Part shown: piece by piece, positions 53,026 to 61,786 of the stretch | Layout of the letters: each line of letters starts with the position of its first letter | Position numbering within the stretch: the first letter of the stretch is position 1 | Assembly (NCBI GenBank): GCA_964247725.1 | Contig: CAXTVM010000004.1 | Coordinates: 62,001 to 126,000, forward strand | Source of the DNA: Lichenicola sp964247725 | Lineage (GTDB): Bacteria; Pseudomonadota; Alphaproteobacteria; Acetobacterales; Acetobacteraceae | DNA: 64,000 nt | Reading direction: 5' to 3' | Made by a program: the position numbers and the translations under genes | Notes under the pieces: model-generated | Databases searched by the model: none | What the model saw: the letters and a program-made list of their open reading frames with translations, nothing else | What the model was told of the DNA's origin: nothing

Positions 53026-54012
53026 ATGAGCCTCGAAGCCGACCTCGTCGTCGACCGGCTGCGCCTGCGGCGCCGGCTCACCCTGTGGCGCGCGCTGGCG
53101 GTGGGGGCCTTCGTGCTGGCGCTGCTGGCGACGCTGGGGCTGCGCGGCCGGCCGGGCGCGCCCGCCGCCGGGGGGTTGGCCGCGGCGCCGCACCTGGCGC
53201 GGCTGCGCGTCGACGGCCTCATCACCGAGGACCGCGACCGCCTGGCGCTGATGGACGACGCGCTGAAGGCGGCGGGCGTCAAGGCGCTGATCCTCGAGAT
53301 CGACAGCCCGGGCGGCTCGGTCGCGGGCGGGGAGTCGCTGCACGACGAGATCGCACGGTTCGCGGCCAGGAAGCCGGTGGTCGTGGTGATGGGCGGCGTG
53401 GCCGCGTCGGCCGGCTACATGATCGCGGTGCCGGCGGCGCGCATCTTCGCCTCCAACGCCACGCTCACCGGCTCGATCGGCGTCATCCTGCAGAGCCCGG
53501 ACGTGTCGGGGCTGCTGGGCAAGCTCGGCGTCGGCGTCGACGAGCTGGTGTCCGGGCCGCTGAAGGGGCAGCCGAGCGTGGTCAAGCCGCTGTCGCCGGA
53601 GGGCCGGGTCATGCTGCAGGGCGTGGTGATGGACCTGTACGGCCAGTTCGTCGACATGGTGGCGGCCGGCCGCCACATGGACCGCGCCCGGGTGCTGGCA
53701 CTGGCCGACGGACGCCCCTACACCGGCCACCAGGCGATCGGGCTCGGGCTCGTCGACCAGATCGGCGACGAGCGCGACGCCCGGCGCTGGCTCGCCCAGC
53801 ACGACCACCTGTCCTTCGACCTGCCGGTGGAGACGCTGCGCCGCAGGCCGGCCGGCGGCTGGCTGCGCACGCAGCTGGGAGGCGGCGCGGACGGTCTGGC
53901 CGGCGTCGCCGTCCGGTCGGCAATGGCCGCCCTATTGGGCGAGGCCGCGACGAAAACCGTTCTACTGCAAGGGCTTGCGCTTGACGGAGCCATTTCGCTC
54001 TGGCAACCTTAG
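53026..54012 (+). CDS. sppA: Signal peptide peptidase SppA (S49 family), short form
   Basis: 328 residues. One N-terminal membrane anchor (ALAVGAFVLALLATLGL), then a single S49 domain: LILEIDSPGGSVAGGESLHDEI, the nucleophile Ser128 in GGVAASAGYMIA and the Lys180 general base in SGPLKGQPS. A short, single-domain SppA cleaves remnant signal peptides in the membrane. Followed 21 bases later by ihfB, an arrangement common in alphaproteobacteria. Confidence 0.93.
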   Translation: MSLEADLVVDRLRLRRRLTLWRALAVGAFVLALLATLGLRGRPGAPAAGGLAAAPHLARLRVDGLITEDRDRLALMDDALKAAGVKALILEIDSPGGSVAGGESLHDEIARFAARKPVVVVMGGVAASAGYMIAVPAARIFASNATLTGSIGVILQSPDVSGLLGKLGVGVDELVSGPLKGQPSVVKPLSPEGRVMLQGVVMDLYGQFVDMVAAGRHMDRARVLALADGRPYTGHQAIGLGLVDQIGDERDARRWLAQHDHLSFDLPVETLRRRPAGGWLRTQLGGGADGLAGVAVRSAMAALLGEAATKTVLLQGLALDGAISLWQP

Positions 54013-54033
54013 CCCCTCGCTCGGGGGAACCGG

Positions 54034-54330
54034 ATGACCAAGTCGGAACTGATCGCCGAGCTGGCCTCCGCCAACCCCCACCTGCTCAGCCGGGACGTCG
54101 AGCTGATCGTCTCCACCATCTTCGACGAGGTCACCGCCGCTCTGGCCCGCGGCGAGCGGGTCGAGCTGCGCGGCTTCGGCGCCTTCACCGTCAAGCAGCG
54201 CGACGCGCGCACCGGGCGCAACCCGCGCACCGGCGAGCCGGTCGCGGTCGACGAGAAGGCGGTGCCGTTCTTCAAGGCCGGCAAGGAACTGCGCGAGCGC
54301 GTCAACCAGCGCACGCCCAGGCGGTCATGA
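54034..54330 (+). CDS. ihfB: Integration host factor subunit beta
   Basis: 98 residues. MTKSELIAELASANPHL, LRGFGAFTVKQRDARTGRNP and the basic arm GRNPRTGEPVAVDEK are IhfB-specific. Heterodimerises with IhfA (not in the window) to bend DNA. Sits directly after sppA; a 98-base gap separates it from motB. Confidence 0.95.
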   Translation: MTKSELIAELASANPHLLSRDVELIVSTIFDEVTAALARGERVELRGFGAFTVKQRDARTGRNPRTGEPVAVDEKAVPFFKAGKELRERVNQRTPRRS

Positions 54331-54427
54331 CGCCGGTCCTGACCCCGGGGCTGCGCGCCCGTTAGCCGGGAATTAACGCCCCCCTCCCAGAATGCCGCCT
54401 GCACGGAGCGACGGAAGCGGGAGCCGT

Positions 54428-55534
54428 ATGGCCAAGAAACCTGGCAGGGGCGGCAAGAACGGCAAGGGCGAAGGCACCACCATCGTCATCAGGCGCGTGG
54501 AGGAGGTCGCCGCCGGCCACCATGGCGGCGCCTGGAAGGTAGCCTACGCCGACTTCGTGACCGCGATGATGGCGTTCTTCCTGCTGATGTGGCTGCTCAA
54601 CGCCACCACGGAGCAGCAGCGCCGCGGCATCGCCGCCTATTTCAGCCCGCTGGCCAGCGTCGAGAACGGGTTCTCCGGCGCCGGCCTGGTACCGGGCGGC
54701 GTCAGCCCGCTCGACAAGGGCACCAGCCTGGTGAACAAGGGCACCGGCACGCCGCCGGCGCCGATCCCGCCGCAGCCTGCCCCGTCGGCGAACGCAGGCC
54801 AGGCCGCCGCCGGCCAGGTCGCCGCCGGCCAGTCCGGGGGCGATGGCGACGGCACGCCGGCCGATGCCGATGCCGATGACGACGATGCGTCCGCCCCGTC
54901 CTCGGCGGCCGGCAAGGATGCCGCCGCGGCGAGCGGCGCTGGTGCGGCTCAGGCCGCCGCTGCCTTGGCACGGAGGGGTGCGGCCGAGCAGGCCAGGCTG
55001 GCCGATGCCGCCGAGCAGATGCGCCACCTGGTGGCGGCCGACCCGGCACTCGCGGACGTCGCCGGCCAGATGGCGATCGACGTCACGCCGGAAGGCCTGC
55101 GCATCCAGATCATGGACCGGGAGGGCCGGCCGATGTTCGATCGCGGCGCCGCCACCCTGAACGCGCGCGCGGCCGCACTCCTGGGCAAGGTCGCGCCGTT
55201 CCTGGCCACGCTGCCGGAGCCGCTATCGATCAGCGGCTACACCGACGGGGCGCCGTGGGCCCCCGGGACCGCGACCAACTGGACGCTCTCGTCCGGCCGC
55301 GCCAACGCCGCGCGGGACCTGCTGGTCGGCGCCGGCCTGCCGGACGCCCGCATCACCGACGTCACCGGGTACGCCGACCGTCACCTGCTGCTGCCGGCGG
55401 ACCCGCTGTCCAGCGCCAACCGCCGCGTGGTGCTGACGCTGCGCCGGCAGTATCCCGCGACCGCCGCCCAGTCCCCGGCCCACGCCGTGCCGGCGTCGGC
55501 CGCACCGGTGCCAGCCGCGCCGCGCGGGGGCTGA
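54428..55534 (+). CDS. motB: Flagellar motor protein MotB
   Basis: 368 residues. One transmembrane helix with the proton-carrying Asp42 (AYADFVTAMMAFFLLMWLLN), then a long linker of about 150 residues rich in Ala, Gly, Pro and Asp, and a C-terminal OmpA-like peptidoglycan-binding domain (PLSISGYTDGAPWAP, NAARDLLVGAGLP, LSSANRRVVLTL). Stator subunit of the flagellar motor. GGGAG precedes the ATG. Gene order is motB then motA, reverse of the usual. Confidence 0.92.
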   Translation: MAKKPGRGGKNGKGEGTTIVIRRVEEVAAGHHGGAWKVAYADFVTAMMAFFLLMWLLNATTEQQRRGIAAYFSPLASVENGFSGAGLVPGGVSPLDKGTSLVNKGTGTPPAPIPPQPAPSANAGQAAAGQVAAGQSGGDGDGTPADADADDDDASAPSSAAGKDAAAASGAGAAQAAAALARRGAAEQARLADAAEQMRHLVAADPALADVAGQMAIDVTPEGLRIQIMDREGRPMFDRGAATLNARAAALLGKVAPFLATLPEPLSISGYTDGAPWAPGTATNWTLSSGRANAARDLLVGAGLPDARITDVTGYADRHLLLPADPLSSANRRVVLTLRRQYPATAAQSPAHAVPASAAPVPAAPRGG

Positions 55535-55540
55535 GCGGCC

Positions 55541-56407
55541 GTGTTCACCATCGGCGGGCTCGTGTTCCTGCTGCTGTGCGTGTTTGGCAGCTTCATCGCG
55601 TCGGGCGGCGCGATCGGCCCGCTGTTCGCCTCGATGCCGTTCGAGCTGCTGAGCATCCTCGGGGCCGCCGTCGGCACCTTCCTGATGGCCAACTCGATGC
55701 ACGACATCAAGCACACGATCGGCGGGTTCAAGAAGGTCCTGAAGGGACCGGCGTACAAGAAGGGCGACTATGTCGAGATGCTGAGCCTGCTGTACTTCTT
55801 CGTGCGGCTGGCCAGCAGCAAGGGCGCCACGGCGATCGAGCCGCACATCGAGAAGCCCGAGACCAGCAGCGCGTTCGGGGCGTTCCCGAAGGTGCTGGCG
55901 AACCATCACGCCGGCAGCATGATCTGCGACTACTTCCGGATGGTCGGCATGAACGCCGACGACCCGCACCAGCTCGACGACATCATGGCGCGCGAGCTCA
56001 AGAAGACGCTGACCGAGGAGCTGCATCCCTGCCACGCCCTGCAGAGCATGTCGGACGCGCTGCCGGCGCTGGGCATCGTCGCCGCCGTGCTCGGCGTCAT
56101 CAAGACGATGTCGAAGATCAGCGAGCCGCCGGCGGTGCTGGGCGAGATGATCGGCGGCGCCCTGGTCGGCACCTTCCTGGGCGTGCTGCTGGCCTACGGC
56201 ATCGTGGCGCCGATCGCCGCCAGGCTCAGCGCCGTGGTCATGGAGGAGTCCAAGTACTACGAGCTGATCCGCGCCGTCATCGTCGCCCACCTGCACGGCA
56301 ACCCGCCGCAGATCAGCATCGAGAGCGGCCGCAAGATGGTCCCGAACGAGCACATGCCGACGTTCCAGGAGCTCGAGGCGGCGGTGCAGAACCTGCAGAT
56401 CGCTTGA
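55541..56407 (+). CDS. motA: Flagellar motor protein MotA
   Basis: 288 residues from a GTG 6 bases after motB. Four transmembrane segments with a large cytoplasmic loop: LVFLLLCVFGSFIASGG, LLSILGAAVGTFLMANS, GIVAAVLGVIKTMS and GALVGTFLGVLLAYGIVAPI. The loop has the expected charged stretch (ARELKKTLTEELHPCHAL). The conserved Pro residues of the pore (PPAVLGEMIGGALVG) are present. Completes the stator. A strong palindromic terminator follows. Confidence 0.94.
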   Translation: MFTIGGLVFLLLCVFGSFIASGGAIGPLFASMPFELLSILGAAVGTFLMANSMHDIKHTIGGFKKVLKGPAYKKGDYVEMLSLLYFFVRLASSKGATAIEPHIEKPETSSAFGAFPKVLANHHAGSMICDYFRMVGMNADDPHQLDDIMARELKKTLTEELHPCHALQSMSDALPALGIVAAVLGVIKTMSKISEPPAVLGEMIGGALVGTFLGVLLAYGIVAPIAARLSAVVMEESKYYELIRAVIVAHLHGNPPQISIESGRKMVPNEHMPTFQELEAAVQNLQIA

Positions 56408-56429
56408 CGTCCAAGGCTGTAGTTACGGA

Positions 56430-56464
56430 GAAGAAGGCCAGGGGCAAAGCCCCTGGCCTTCTTC
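56430..56464. terminator. Bidirectional hairpin terminator (repeat copy 10)
   Basis: gaagaaggccaggggc, a 3-base loop, then the exact complement gccccTGGCCTTCTTC: a 16-bp perfect stem flanked by A-rich and T-rich arms. It separates motA from the convergent NUDIX gene. It is the shortest and most perfect member of the repeat family and shows that the family's ends can act as a terminator. Confidence 0.85.
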
Positions 56465-56484
56465 CTCATTCGTGTGCCGACGGC

Positions 56485-56892
56485 CTACCCAGCCGCGGCC
56501 CGGGCGATCCGCGCGACGTCGGCGCTGAAATCCGGATCGGCATCGCGCAGTCCGCCCACTGCGAACCAGGCCGCATCGAGCGCGTCGTCGCCGGCGGCGG
56601 GGCTGGCGTGCCGCCAGTCGCAGGCGACCGCCAGCAGGATGAAGTGCCGCCGCAGCCGCCCGTCCGGGTCGCGGTCGAACACGTCGATCGCGTCGAGCAG
56701 GCACGTTGCCCGCCCCTGCACCCCGGTCTCCTCGAGCAACTCGCGCTCGGCCGCCGCGAACAGCGTTTCGCCGGCCTCGATCCGGCCGCCGGGGAAGGAC
56801 CAAAGCCCCTGGTCCGGCGCGTTCGCGCGGCGCACCAGCAGGACCGCCTCGGCACGCACCACCACGGCGAGCGCCGCCGCGATCGGGATCAT
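56485..56892 (-). CDS. NUDIX hydrolase (MutT-like)
   Basis: 135 residues, a single NUDIX domain. The box reads GGRIEAGETLFAAAEREL then LEETGV, fitting the consensus exactly. Short, with no accessory domain: a nucleotide-pool sanitising or ADP-ribose hydrolase-type enzyme. The start overlaps the stop of the fRMsr gene (ATGA), so the two are coupled. Confidence 0.9.
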   Translation of the reverse strand: MIPIAAALAVVVRAEAVLLVRRANAPDQGLWSFPGGRIEAGETLFAAAERELLEETGVQGRATCLLDAIDVFDRDPDGRLRRHFILLAVACDWRHASPAAGDDALDAAWFAVGGLRDADPDFSADVARIARAAAG

Positions 56893-57386
56893 GTCTCTGA
56901 TAGCGACCGCACCAGCAGCGCCGCCGCGGCTTCGCACATCGCCCGGTCGGCGGCCGTGAAGCGATCCCCGACCGGACTGTCGATATCGAGCACGCCGAGC
57001 AGGCGGCCGTCCTGGATCAGCGGCACGACGATCTCGCTGCGCGAGGCGGCGTCGCAGGCGATGTGGCCCGGGAACGCGTGCACGTCCGCGACGATGACCG
57101 TCTCCCGCCGCGCGGCAGCCGTGCCGCATACCCCTCGGCCGACGGGGATGCGCACGCAGGCGACGCGGCCCTGGAACGGACCCAGCACCAGCTCGTCGCC
57201 ATGCAGGAAGTAGAAGCCGGCCCAATTCGCGTCCGGCAGCGATTGGAACAGCAGGGCGGCGGTGTTGGCGGCGTTGGCCACCAGGTCGTGCTCTCCAGCC
57301 AGCACGGCGGAGAGCATCTCGATCAGGTCGTCAGCGGTCGGTCTCTCCATCCGGGACGTCGAGCCCGGCTCACCGGACACCGTCAT
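56889..57386 (-). CDS. msrC: Free methionine-(R)-sulfoxide reductase (GAF domain)
   Basis: 165 residues, GAF fold. CVRIPVGRGVCGTAAARRE carries two of the reactive cysteines and GHIACDAASRSEIVVPL the third, exactly as in E. coli YebR/fRMsr; LGVLDIDSPVGDRF ends the domain. Reduces free (not protein-bound) Met-R-sulfoxide via thioredoxin. An alternative start at 57350 loses only unconserved residues. Upstream of a coupled NUDIX gene and downstream of cyoD. Confidence 0.92.
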   Translation of the reverse strand: MTVSGEPGSTSRMERPTADDLIEMLSAVLAGEHDLVANAANTAALLFQSLPDANWAGFYFLHGDELVLGPFQGRVACVRIPVGRGVCGTAAARRETVIVADVHAFPGHIACDAASRSEIVVPLIQDGRLLGVLDIDSPVGDRFTAADRAMCEAAAALLVRSLSET

Positions 57387-57401
57387 GCGCCGCGACCGTG
57401 C

Positions 57402-57758
57402 TCAGCGTGCGATCATGCTCGGCGCCATGACGTGGACGTAGAGCTCGTGGAACATGATCGAGGTCAGCCCCACCGAGAGGATCAGCAGCGGCACGTTCAG
57501 CATCAGGGTCAGCGAGTTCCAGCGCTGCGCCTCCGAGAAATCCAGGTGGAACAGCAGGATCAGCTGCGCCATCACCGTCAGGACCGAGATGAACGAGATC
57601 ACCGAGATGAGCACGACCGCGGTCCCGGCATGCGTCCGCACCAGGAACAGGGACAGCCCCAGCAGGGCGAGCGACAGCACGTAGCCGACCACGTACTGGA
57701 GGTCGCTGGCTCCCCTGATCTCGGGATGTTCCCAGGGCTTGCGATTGTCGATGCCCAT
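57402..57758 (-). CDS. cyoD: Cytochrome o ubiquinol oxidase subunit IV
   Basis: 118 residues with three membrane helices (LQYVVGYVLSLALLGLSLFLV, ISVISFISVLTVMAQLILLFHLDF, LNVPLLILSVGLTSIMFHEL). Matches CyoD, which aids assembly of the copper site. Last of cyoABCD; its ATG overlaps the cyoC stop. Confidence 0.93.
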   Translation of the reverse strand: MGIDNRKPWEHPEIRGASDLQYVVGYVLSLALLGLSLFLVRTHAGTAVVLISVISFISVLTVMAQLILLFHLDFSEAQRWNSLTLMLNVPLLILSVGLTSIMFHELYVHVMAPSMIAR

Positions 57759-58399
57759 CAGACCGAACCCCGCAGATAGACGAAGGTGAAGACGAAGGTC
57801 CAAACCAGCGCCTGGTAGAGCCAGAAGATCTTCAGGTTGGCCATCCGGTAGACCACCAGCACGGTCAGCCCGCTGCGCGCGACCTGCACCAGCATGACGC
57901 CCATCCAAAGCAGGCCGATCGCGATGTGGATGCCGTGCACCACGATCATCGTGAAGAAGATCGACAGGTAGCCGCTGCGCTGCGGCGGGTCGCCGGCACT
58001 CACCAGCCGGGCCAGCTCCGACCATTCCAGGCCAAGGAAGCCCATGCCGATCAGGGCCGACACCACCATCCAGACCATCACCACCCGGGGCTGGTTGCGC
58101 TTCAGCGCGGTCATGCTGAGGCCGTAGGCCAGCACGCTGGTCAGCAGCACCACCGTCGCGATGTAGCCGTGGGTGGGCGACGCGACCAGGTTCGGGGTCG
58201 GGCCCCCGGCCATGCTGGTGTCGTAGGTCAGCACCTCGTAGGCCGAGAACAGGGCCGCGAAGATCAGCGAATCGCTCAGCATGTAGAGCCAGAAGCCGAG
58301 CAGGCGCGTGCTGATAATGTCGTGCTCGTGGTCGACCTTCGCCCACAGCGTTACCTTGGACGGGTCGGCCGGTGGGCCAAGCCCAGCACCGATGCTCAC
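57758..58399 (-). CDS. cyoC: Cytochrome o ubiquinol oxidase subunit III
   Basis: About 213 residues from a GTG. Five transmembrane helices. LLGFWLYMLSDSLIFAALFSAYEVL opens the helix bundle as in CyoC, and ends ALVWTFVFTFVYLRG. The frame is open to 58507 over the cyoB 3' end, but that part is non-homologous; GTG at 58399 yields the family length (204 in E. coli). Part of the membrane oxidase, not directly catalytic. Confidence 0.93.
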   Translation of the reverse strand: MSIGAGLGPPADPSKVTLWAKVDHEHDIISTRLLGFWLYMLSDSLIFAALFSAYEVLTYDTSMAGGPTPNLVASPTHGYIATVVLLTSVLAYGLSMTALKRNQPRVVMVWMVVSALIGMGFLGLEWSELARLVSAGDPPQRSGYLSIFFTMIVVHGIHIAIGLLWMGVMLVQVARSGLTVLVVYRMANLKIFWLYQALVWTFVFTFVYLRGSV

Positions 58400-58445
58400 T
58401 CCCGCCCCCGAGCCGGCTGCATCGTCGCCTGGATCATCGCGCCGG

Positions 58446-60527
58446 TCATCCCGGCGTCTTCGTGGCCAGCGTCGCCAGGATGCCTTCCGGACGCTTGGCG
58501 CCGACATTGCGACGGCCGGCGCGGGCCGCCTCCTGCTCGGTGCGGCGCACCTCGTCGGCGGTGATCACCGATCCGCTGGTGCCGCCAAACGAGCGGGCGA
58601 TGATGATGGCGAACACTGCGATCAGCGCCAGTGCTGCGAGCCACCAGATCCGGAACACCATCGCGAACCCGAACACGGCGGTGGCCGCCCCCAGGAACAT
58701 CGGCACCGGCGTGTTGAGTGGGATCTCGATGTCCTCGTATGCGTCCGGGGTCGAGTTGGCGTACCCGTTCTCGCGGCGCCAGGCCCACTCGTCGCGCGAG
58801 TTGACGTGCGGGATGACCGCGAAGTTGTAGGCCGGCACCGGCGAATGCGTCATCCACTCCAGGCTGCGCGTGGTACCCCAGGCGTTGATGTCGACCCGGT
58901 TCTGGTCGCGGTTCCGGATGCTGACGTAGACTTGGTAGATGAGGGCTCCGATCGACCCGCAATACATCAGGATGCCGAGCTCCTCGACGATCATCAGCGG
59001 CTGCCAGCTGGCGTAGGGGATGTAGGACAGGCGGCGCGGCATGCCGTCGAAGCCCAGGCCAAACATGGCGGTGAACACGGTGAAGGTGCCGGCGATGAAC
59101 AGCCAGAACACCAGCTGGCCGCTGGCCTCGTCCAGCTTGAACCCGGTCGCCTTGGGGAACCAGAAGGTGATCCCGGCGACGGAGGCGAAGATCGTCACCA
59201 TCGCGATGGTGTGGAAGTGCGCGATCACGAACACCGTGTTGTGGGTCATGTAGTTGATGGCGGGAATTGCCAGCATCATGCCAGTCAGGCCGCCGATCAG
59301 CTGCATGAAGATCGCCGAGACCGCCCACAGCATGGGCGTGGTGAAGGTGAGCCGGCCGCGATACATGGTGAAGATCCAGTTGAAGACCTTCACGCCGGTC
59401 GGGATCGACACCAGCATGGTGGAGACGCTGTAGAAGATGTTGACGATCGGGCCGGCACCCATGGTGAAGAAGTGGTGCAGCCAGACGGTCCAGGAGATGC
59501 AGCCGATGCTGAGCGTGGCCGCGACCATCACAGTATAGCCGAACAGCGGCTTTTCCGAGAAGGTCGGGATAATCTCCGACATCATGCCCCAGGCCGGCAG
59601 GATGATGAAGTACACCTCCGGATGGCCCCAGATCCAGAACAGGTCGTTGTAGAGCATGAAGTTGCCGCCGAGCCCGGTCGTGAAGAAGTGGGTGCCGATG
59701 TAGCGGTCGAGCAGCAGCAGGCCCAGCGCCACGCCCAGCACCGGAAAGGCGGTGAGGCCGATGACGTTGGTGGTGAGTGCCGTCCAGGTGAACAGCGGCA
59801 GGCGCAGCCAAGTCATGCCGGGGGCACGCATCTTGATGATGGTGGCGATGATGTTCACCGCTCCCAGCGTGGTGCCTATGCTGCCGATCTCGATCGCCCA
59901 GGCCCAGTAGTCGACGCCGACGTCGGGGCTGTAGGACATCTCGGTGAGCGGGGTGAGCCCGACCCAGCCGGCCTGGCTGAAGTCGCCCACGAACAGGGAG
60001 AGCATAACCAGTGCCGCACCCACCGCGGTCATCCACAGCGCCACCGCGTTCAGGTACGGGAACGCCATGTCGCGCGCGCCGATCTGCAGCGGCAGCAGGT
60101 AGTTCATGAACCCGGCCAGGATCGGGGTCGCGGCGAAGATCAGCATGATCGTGCCGTGCGAGCCGTAGATCTGGTCGTAGTGGTACGGCGGCAGGTAGCC
60201 GTGGGCGGCACCCAGGTACCCGGGCGAGTTCGGGCCTGCCGCCATCACCTGCTGGGTGCGCATCATCACCGCGTCGACGAAGCCGCGGAACAGCAGCACC
60301 ACGCCGACGACGATGTACATGATGCCGATGCGCTTGTGGTCGACGCTGGTCAGCCAGTCGCGCCACAGGATGCCCCAGGCCTTATAGTAGGTGAGCAGGC
60401 CGAGGATGATGACGGCGAGCGTGGCGGCGAACGCGAACGCGCCGAACACGATCGGACTGTCGAACGGGATGTCCTGCCACGTCAGCCGACCCATCAGCGG
60501 GGTCCAGGGTCCTCTCAGGTCAACCAT
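58446..60527 (-). CDS. cyoB: Cytochrome o ubiquinol oxidase subunit I
   Basis: 693 residues, haem-copper oxidase catalytic subunit. LTSVDHKRIGIMYI opens the conserved core. The CuB region WGHPEVYFIILPAWGMMSE gives the His-Tyr crosslink pair; HHFFTMGAG adds two CuB His, and TVFVIAHFHTIAM holds the haem ligands. Fits quinol bo3 oxidases. The ATG overlaps the cyoA stop (ATGA). The final acceptor of the respiratory chain: reduces O2 with ubiquinol and pumps protons. Confidence 0.95.
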   Translation of the reverse strand: MVDLRGPWTPLMGRLTWQDIPFDSPIVFGAFAFAATLAVIILGLLTYYKAWGILWRDWLTSVDHKRIGIMYIVVGVVLLFRGFVDAVMMRTQQVMAAGPNSPGYLGAAHGYLPPYHYDQIYGSHGTIMLIFAATPILAGFMNYLLPLQIGARDMAFPYLNAVALWMTAVGAALVMLSLFVGDFSQAGWVGLTPLTEMSYSPDVGVDYWAWAIEIGSIGTTLGAVNIIATIIKMRAPGMTWLRLPLFTWTALTTNVIGLTAFPVLGVALGLLLLDRYIGTHFFTTGLGGNFMLYNDLFWIWGHPEVYFIILPAWGMMSEIIPTFSEKPLFGYTVMVAATLSIGCISWTVWLHHFFTMGAGPIVNIFYSVSTMLVSIPTGVKVFNWIFTMYRGRLTFTTPMLWAVSAIFMQLIGGLTGMMLAIPAINYMTHNTVFVIAHFHTIAMVTIFASVAGITFWFPKATGFKLDEASGQLVFWLFIAGTFTVFTAMFGLGFDGMPRRLSYIPYASWQPLMIVEELGILMYCGSIGALIYQVYVSIRNRDQNRVDINAWGTTRSLEWMTHSPVPAYNFAVIPHVNSRDEWAWRRENGYANSTPDAYEDIEIPLNTPVPMFLGAATAVFGFAMVFRIWWLAALALIAVFAIIIARSFGGTSGSVITADEVRRTEQEAARAGRRNVGAKRPEGILATLATKTPG

Positions 60528-61444
60528 CAGTTCGACATCCCTGGCTCGTGGGGCGAAGCGCCGCCTTCTGGCTGCCTGCGTCCGTTCTGGTAGGAGGATT
60601 TCTTCTCGGTGAAGGATTGCGGGGTCGGATAGGTCTTCCCCGCCATGACGTTCTGGATCACGCGGGGGAACAGCCCCTCGTCCACCTGCGAGAAGTGGAT
60701 CGTCTTGCCGCTGCTGTTGATGGTGGGCGTCGCGAAGCTGTCGAACGCGGCCTGGTCGAGATGGACCGGCGATTGCGCGACGTCGGCCACCCATTGGTCG
60801 AACTGGGCGCGCGGCATCACCCGGGTCTTGAACTGCATCCAGGAGAAGCCCGGCCCGCTGTAGTCCGCGGCGAAACCCTCGTAGACGCCCGGCCGCTCGG
60901 CGATCATGGCCTGCCGGGTCAGCATCCCCGGCATGATGTCGATCTCGCCGACCAGCTGGGGGATGTAGAAGTCGTTCGGGACCGTCGCCGAGGTCAGGCG
61001 GAACCGGATCGGCGTGTTCACCGGCACCACGAGCTCGTTCGCGGCGGCGATGCGCCGGCCGTTGTAGATGAACAGCCACTGCCAGTCCGTCGTGACCACG
61101 TCGACGTCGATCGGCGTGCGGTCGGCGTCGACGTTCTGGCCGGGCGCCATGAGGCGCGGGCCGAACGGGTCCACCGCATAGGTGCTGCTGTAGGAGTAGA
61201 AGCTGAGGAACGCCACGATCGCCAGCGGGAAGCCCCAGGACACGATCTCGACCGGCAGCGAGTGGCTCCAGCCCGGCGTGTAGGCGCCCTTCTTGTTCGA
61301 CCGGTGGTAGCGCCAGATGCACCACATCAGCAGCAGCGTCGTCGGGCCGATGATCAGCATCATCGCGCCGACGTCGATCAGGATCGAGTGGAACCCGGCC
61401 TGGGCGATCGGCCCCCGCGGGTGGAACAGCCAGAACTGGCTCAT
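60527..61444 (-). CDS. cyoA: Cytochrome o ubiquinol oxidase subunit II
   Basis: 305 residues. Two N-terminal helices (ILIDVGAMMLIIGPTTLLLMW and VSWGFPLAIVAFLSFYSYSS), then the cupredoxin-like periplasmic domain (TDWQWLFIYNGRRIA), without the CuA ligands, as expected for a quinol oxidase. The C-terminal COX_ARM-type segment follows. No lipobox Cys is seen at the N-terminus, unlike E. coli CyoA. First gene of cyoABCD. Confidence 0.94.
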   Translation of the reverse strand: MSQFWLFHPRGPIAQAGFHSILIDVGAMMLIIGPTTLLLMWCIWRYHRSNKKGAYTPGWSHSLPVEIVSWGFPLAIVAFLSFYSYSSTYAVDPFGPRLMAPGQNVDADRTPIDVDVVTTDWQWLFIYNGRRIAAANELVVPVNTPIRFRLTSATVPNDFYIPQLVGEIDIMPGMLTRQAMIAERPGVYEGFAADYSGPGFSWMQFKTRVMPRAQFDQWVADVAQSPVHLDQAAFDSFATPTINSSGKTIHFSQVDEGLFPRVIQNVMAGKTYPTPQSFTEKKSSYQNGRRQPEGGASPHEPGMSN

Positions 61445-61611
61445 GCGGGGTCCTGCACGAACGGACGGGGCACGATGTCGGCCAGGGTCATCTCCAACGC
61501 AGCGGCTAGGGTCGGTCCCTCATGCCTAGCCGGGTCGGTCACGTTGTAACAGTCATAAGAAAGCGAGCGGCGGGTTTTCGCGCACGTCGGGCCCGGGCGC
61601 TGCGGGCCGGG

Positions 61612-61688
61612 TGGCGCACCCGGAAAGACTCGAACTTCCAACCCCCAGATTCGTAGTCTGGTGCTCTATCCAATTGAGCTACGGGTGC
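61612..61688 (-). tRNA. tRNA-Arg (anticodon ACG)
   Basis: On the minus strand: acceptor GCACCCG pairs with CGGGTGC; the D-stem TAGCTCAATTGGATAGAGC, anticodon stem-loop CCAGA-CTACGAA-TCTGG with anticodon ACG, and T-loop GTTCGAGTC are all intact. The encoded 3' end is GCCA, i.e. CCA is in the gene. Length 77 with CCA. ACG (read as ICG) decodes CGU/CGC/CGA arginine, the commonest type in high-GC genomes. Lies upstream of cyoA on the same strand. Confidence 0.95.
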
Positions 61689-61786
61689 ATCGCCAGCGGC
61701 GCCGGGATGTAGCCGAAGACCCCCGCATCCGCAAGTCCCGGGCGCCGGTGGTCCAAGGCGCCGGTGGTCCAGGGCGATCGCATTGG

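Noticed and set aside
58308..60593. 761-aa plus-strand ORF over cyoB
   Set aside because: Antisense shadow of cyoB/cyoC; the His- and Asp-rich translation mirrors the codon bias of the oxidase genes and has no family character.
61612..61688. tRNA as a genomic-island attachment site
   Set aside because: No integrase and no duplicated tRNA 3' end are seen near it; the neighbouring duplication is 15 bp of unrelated sequence.
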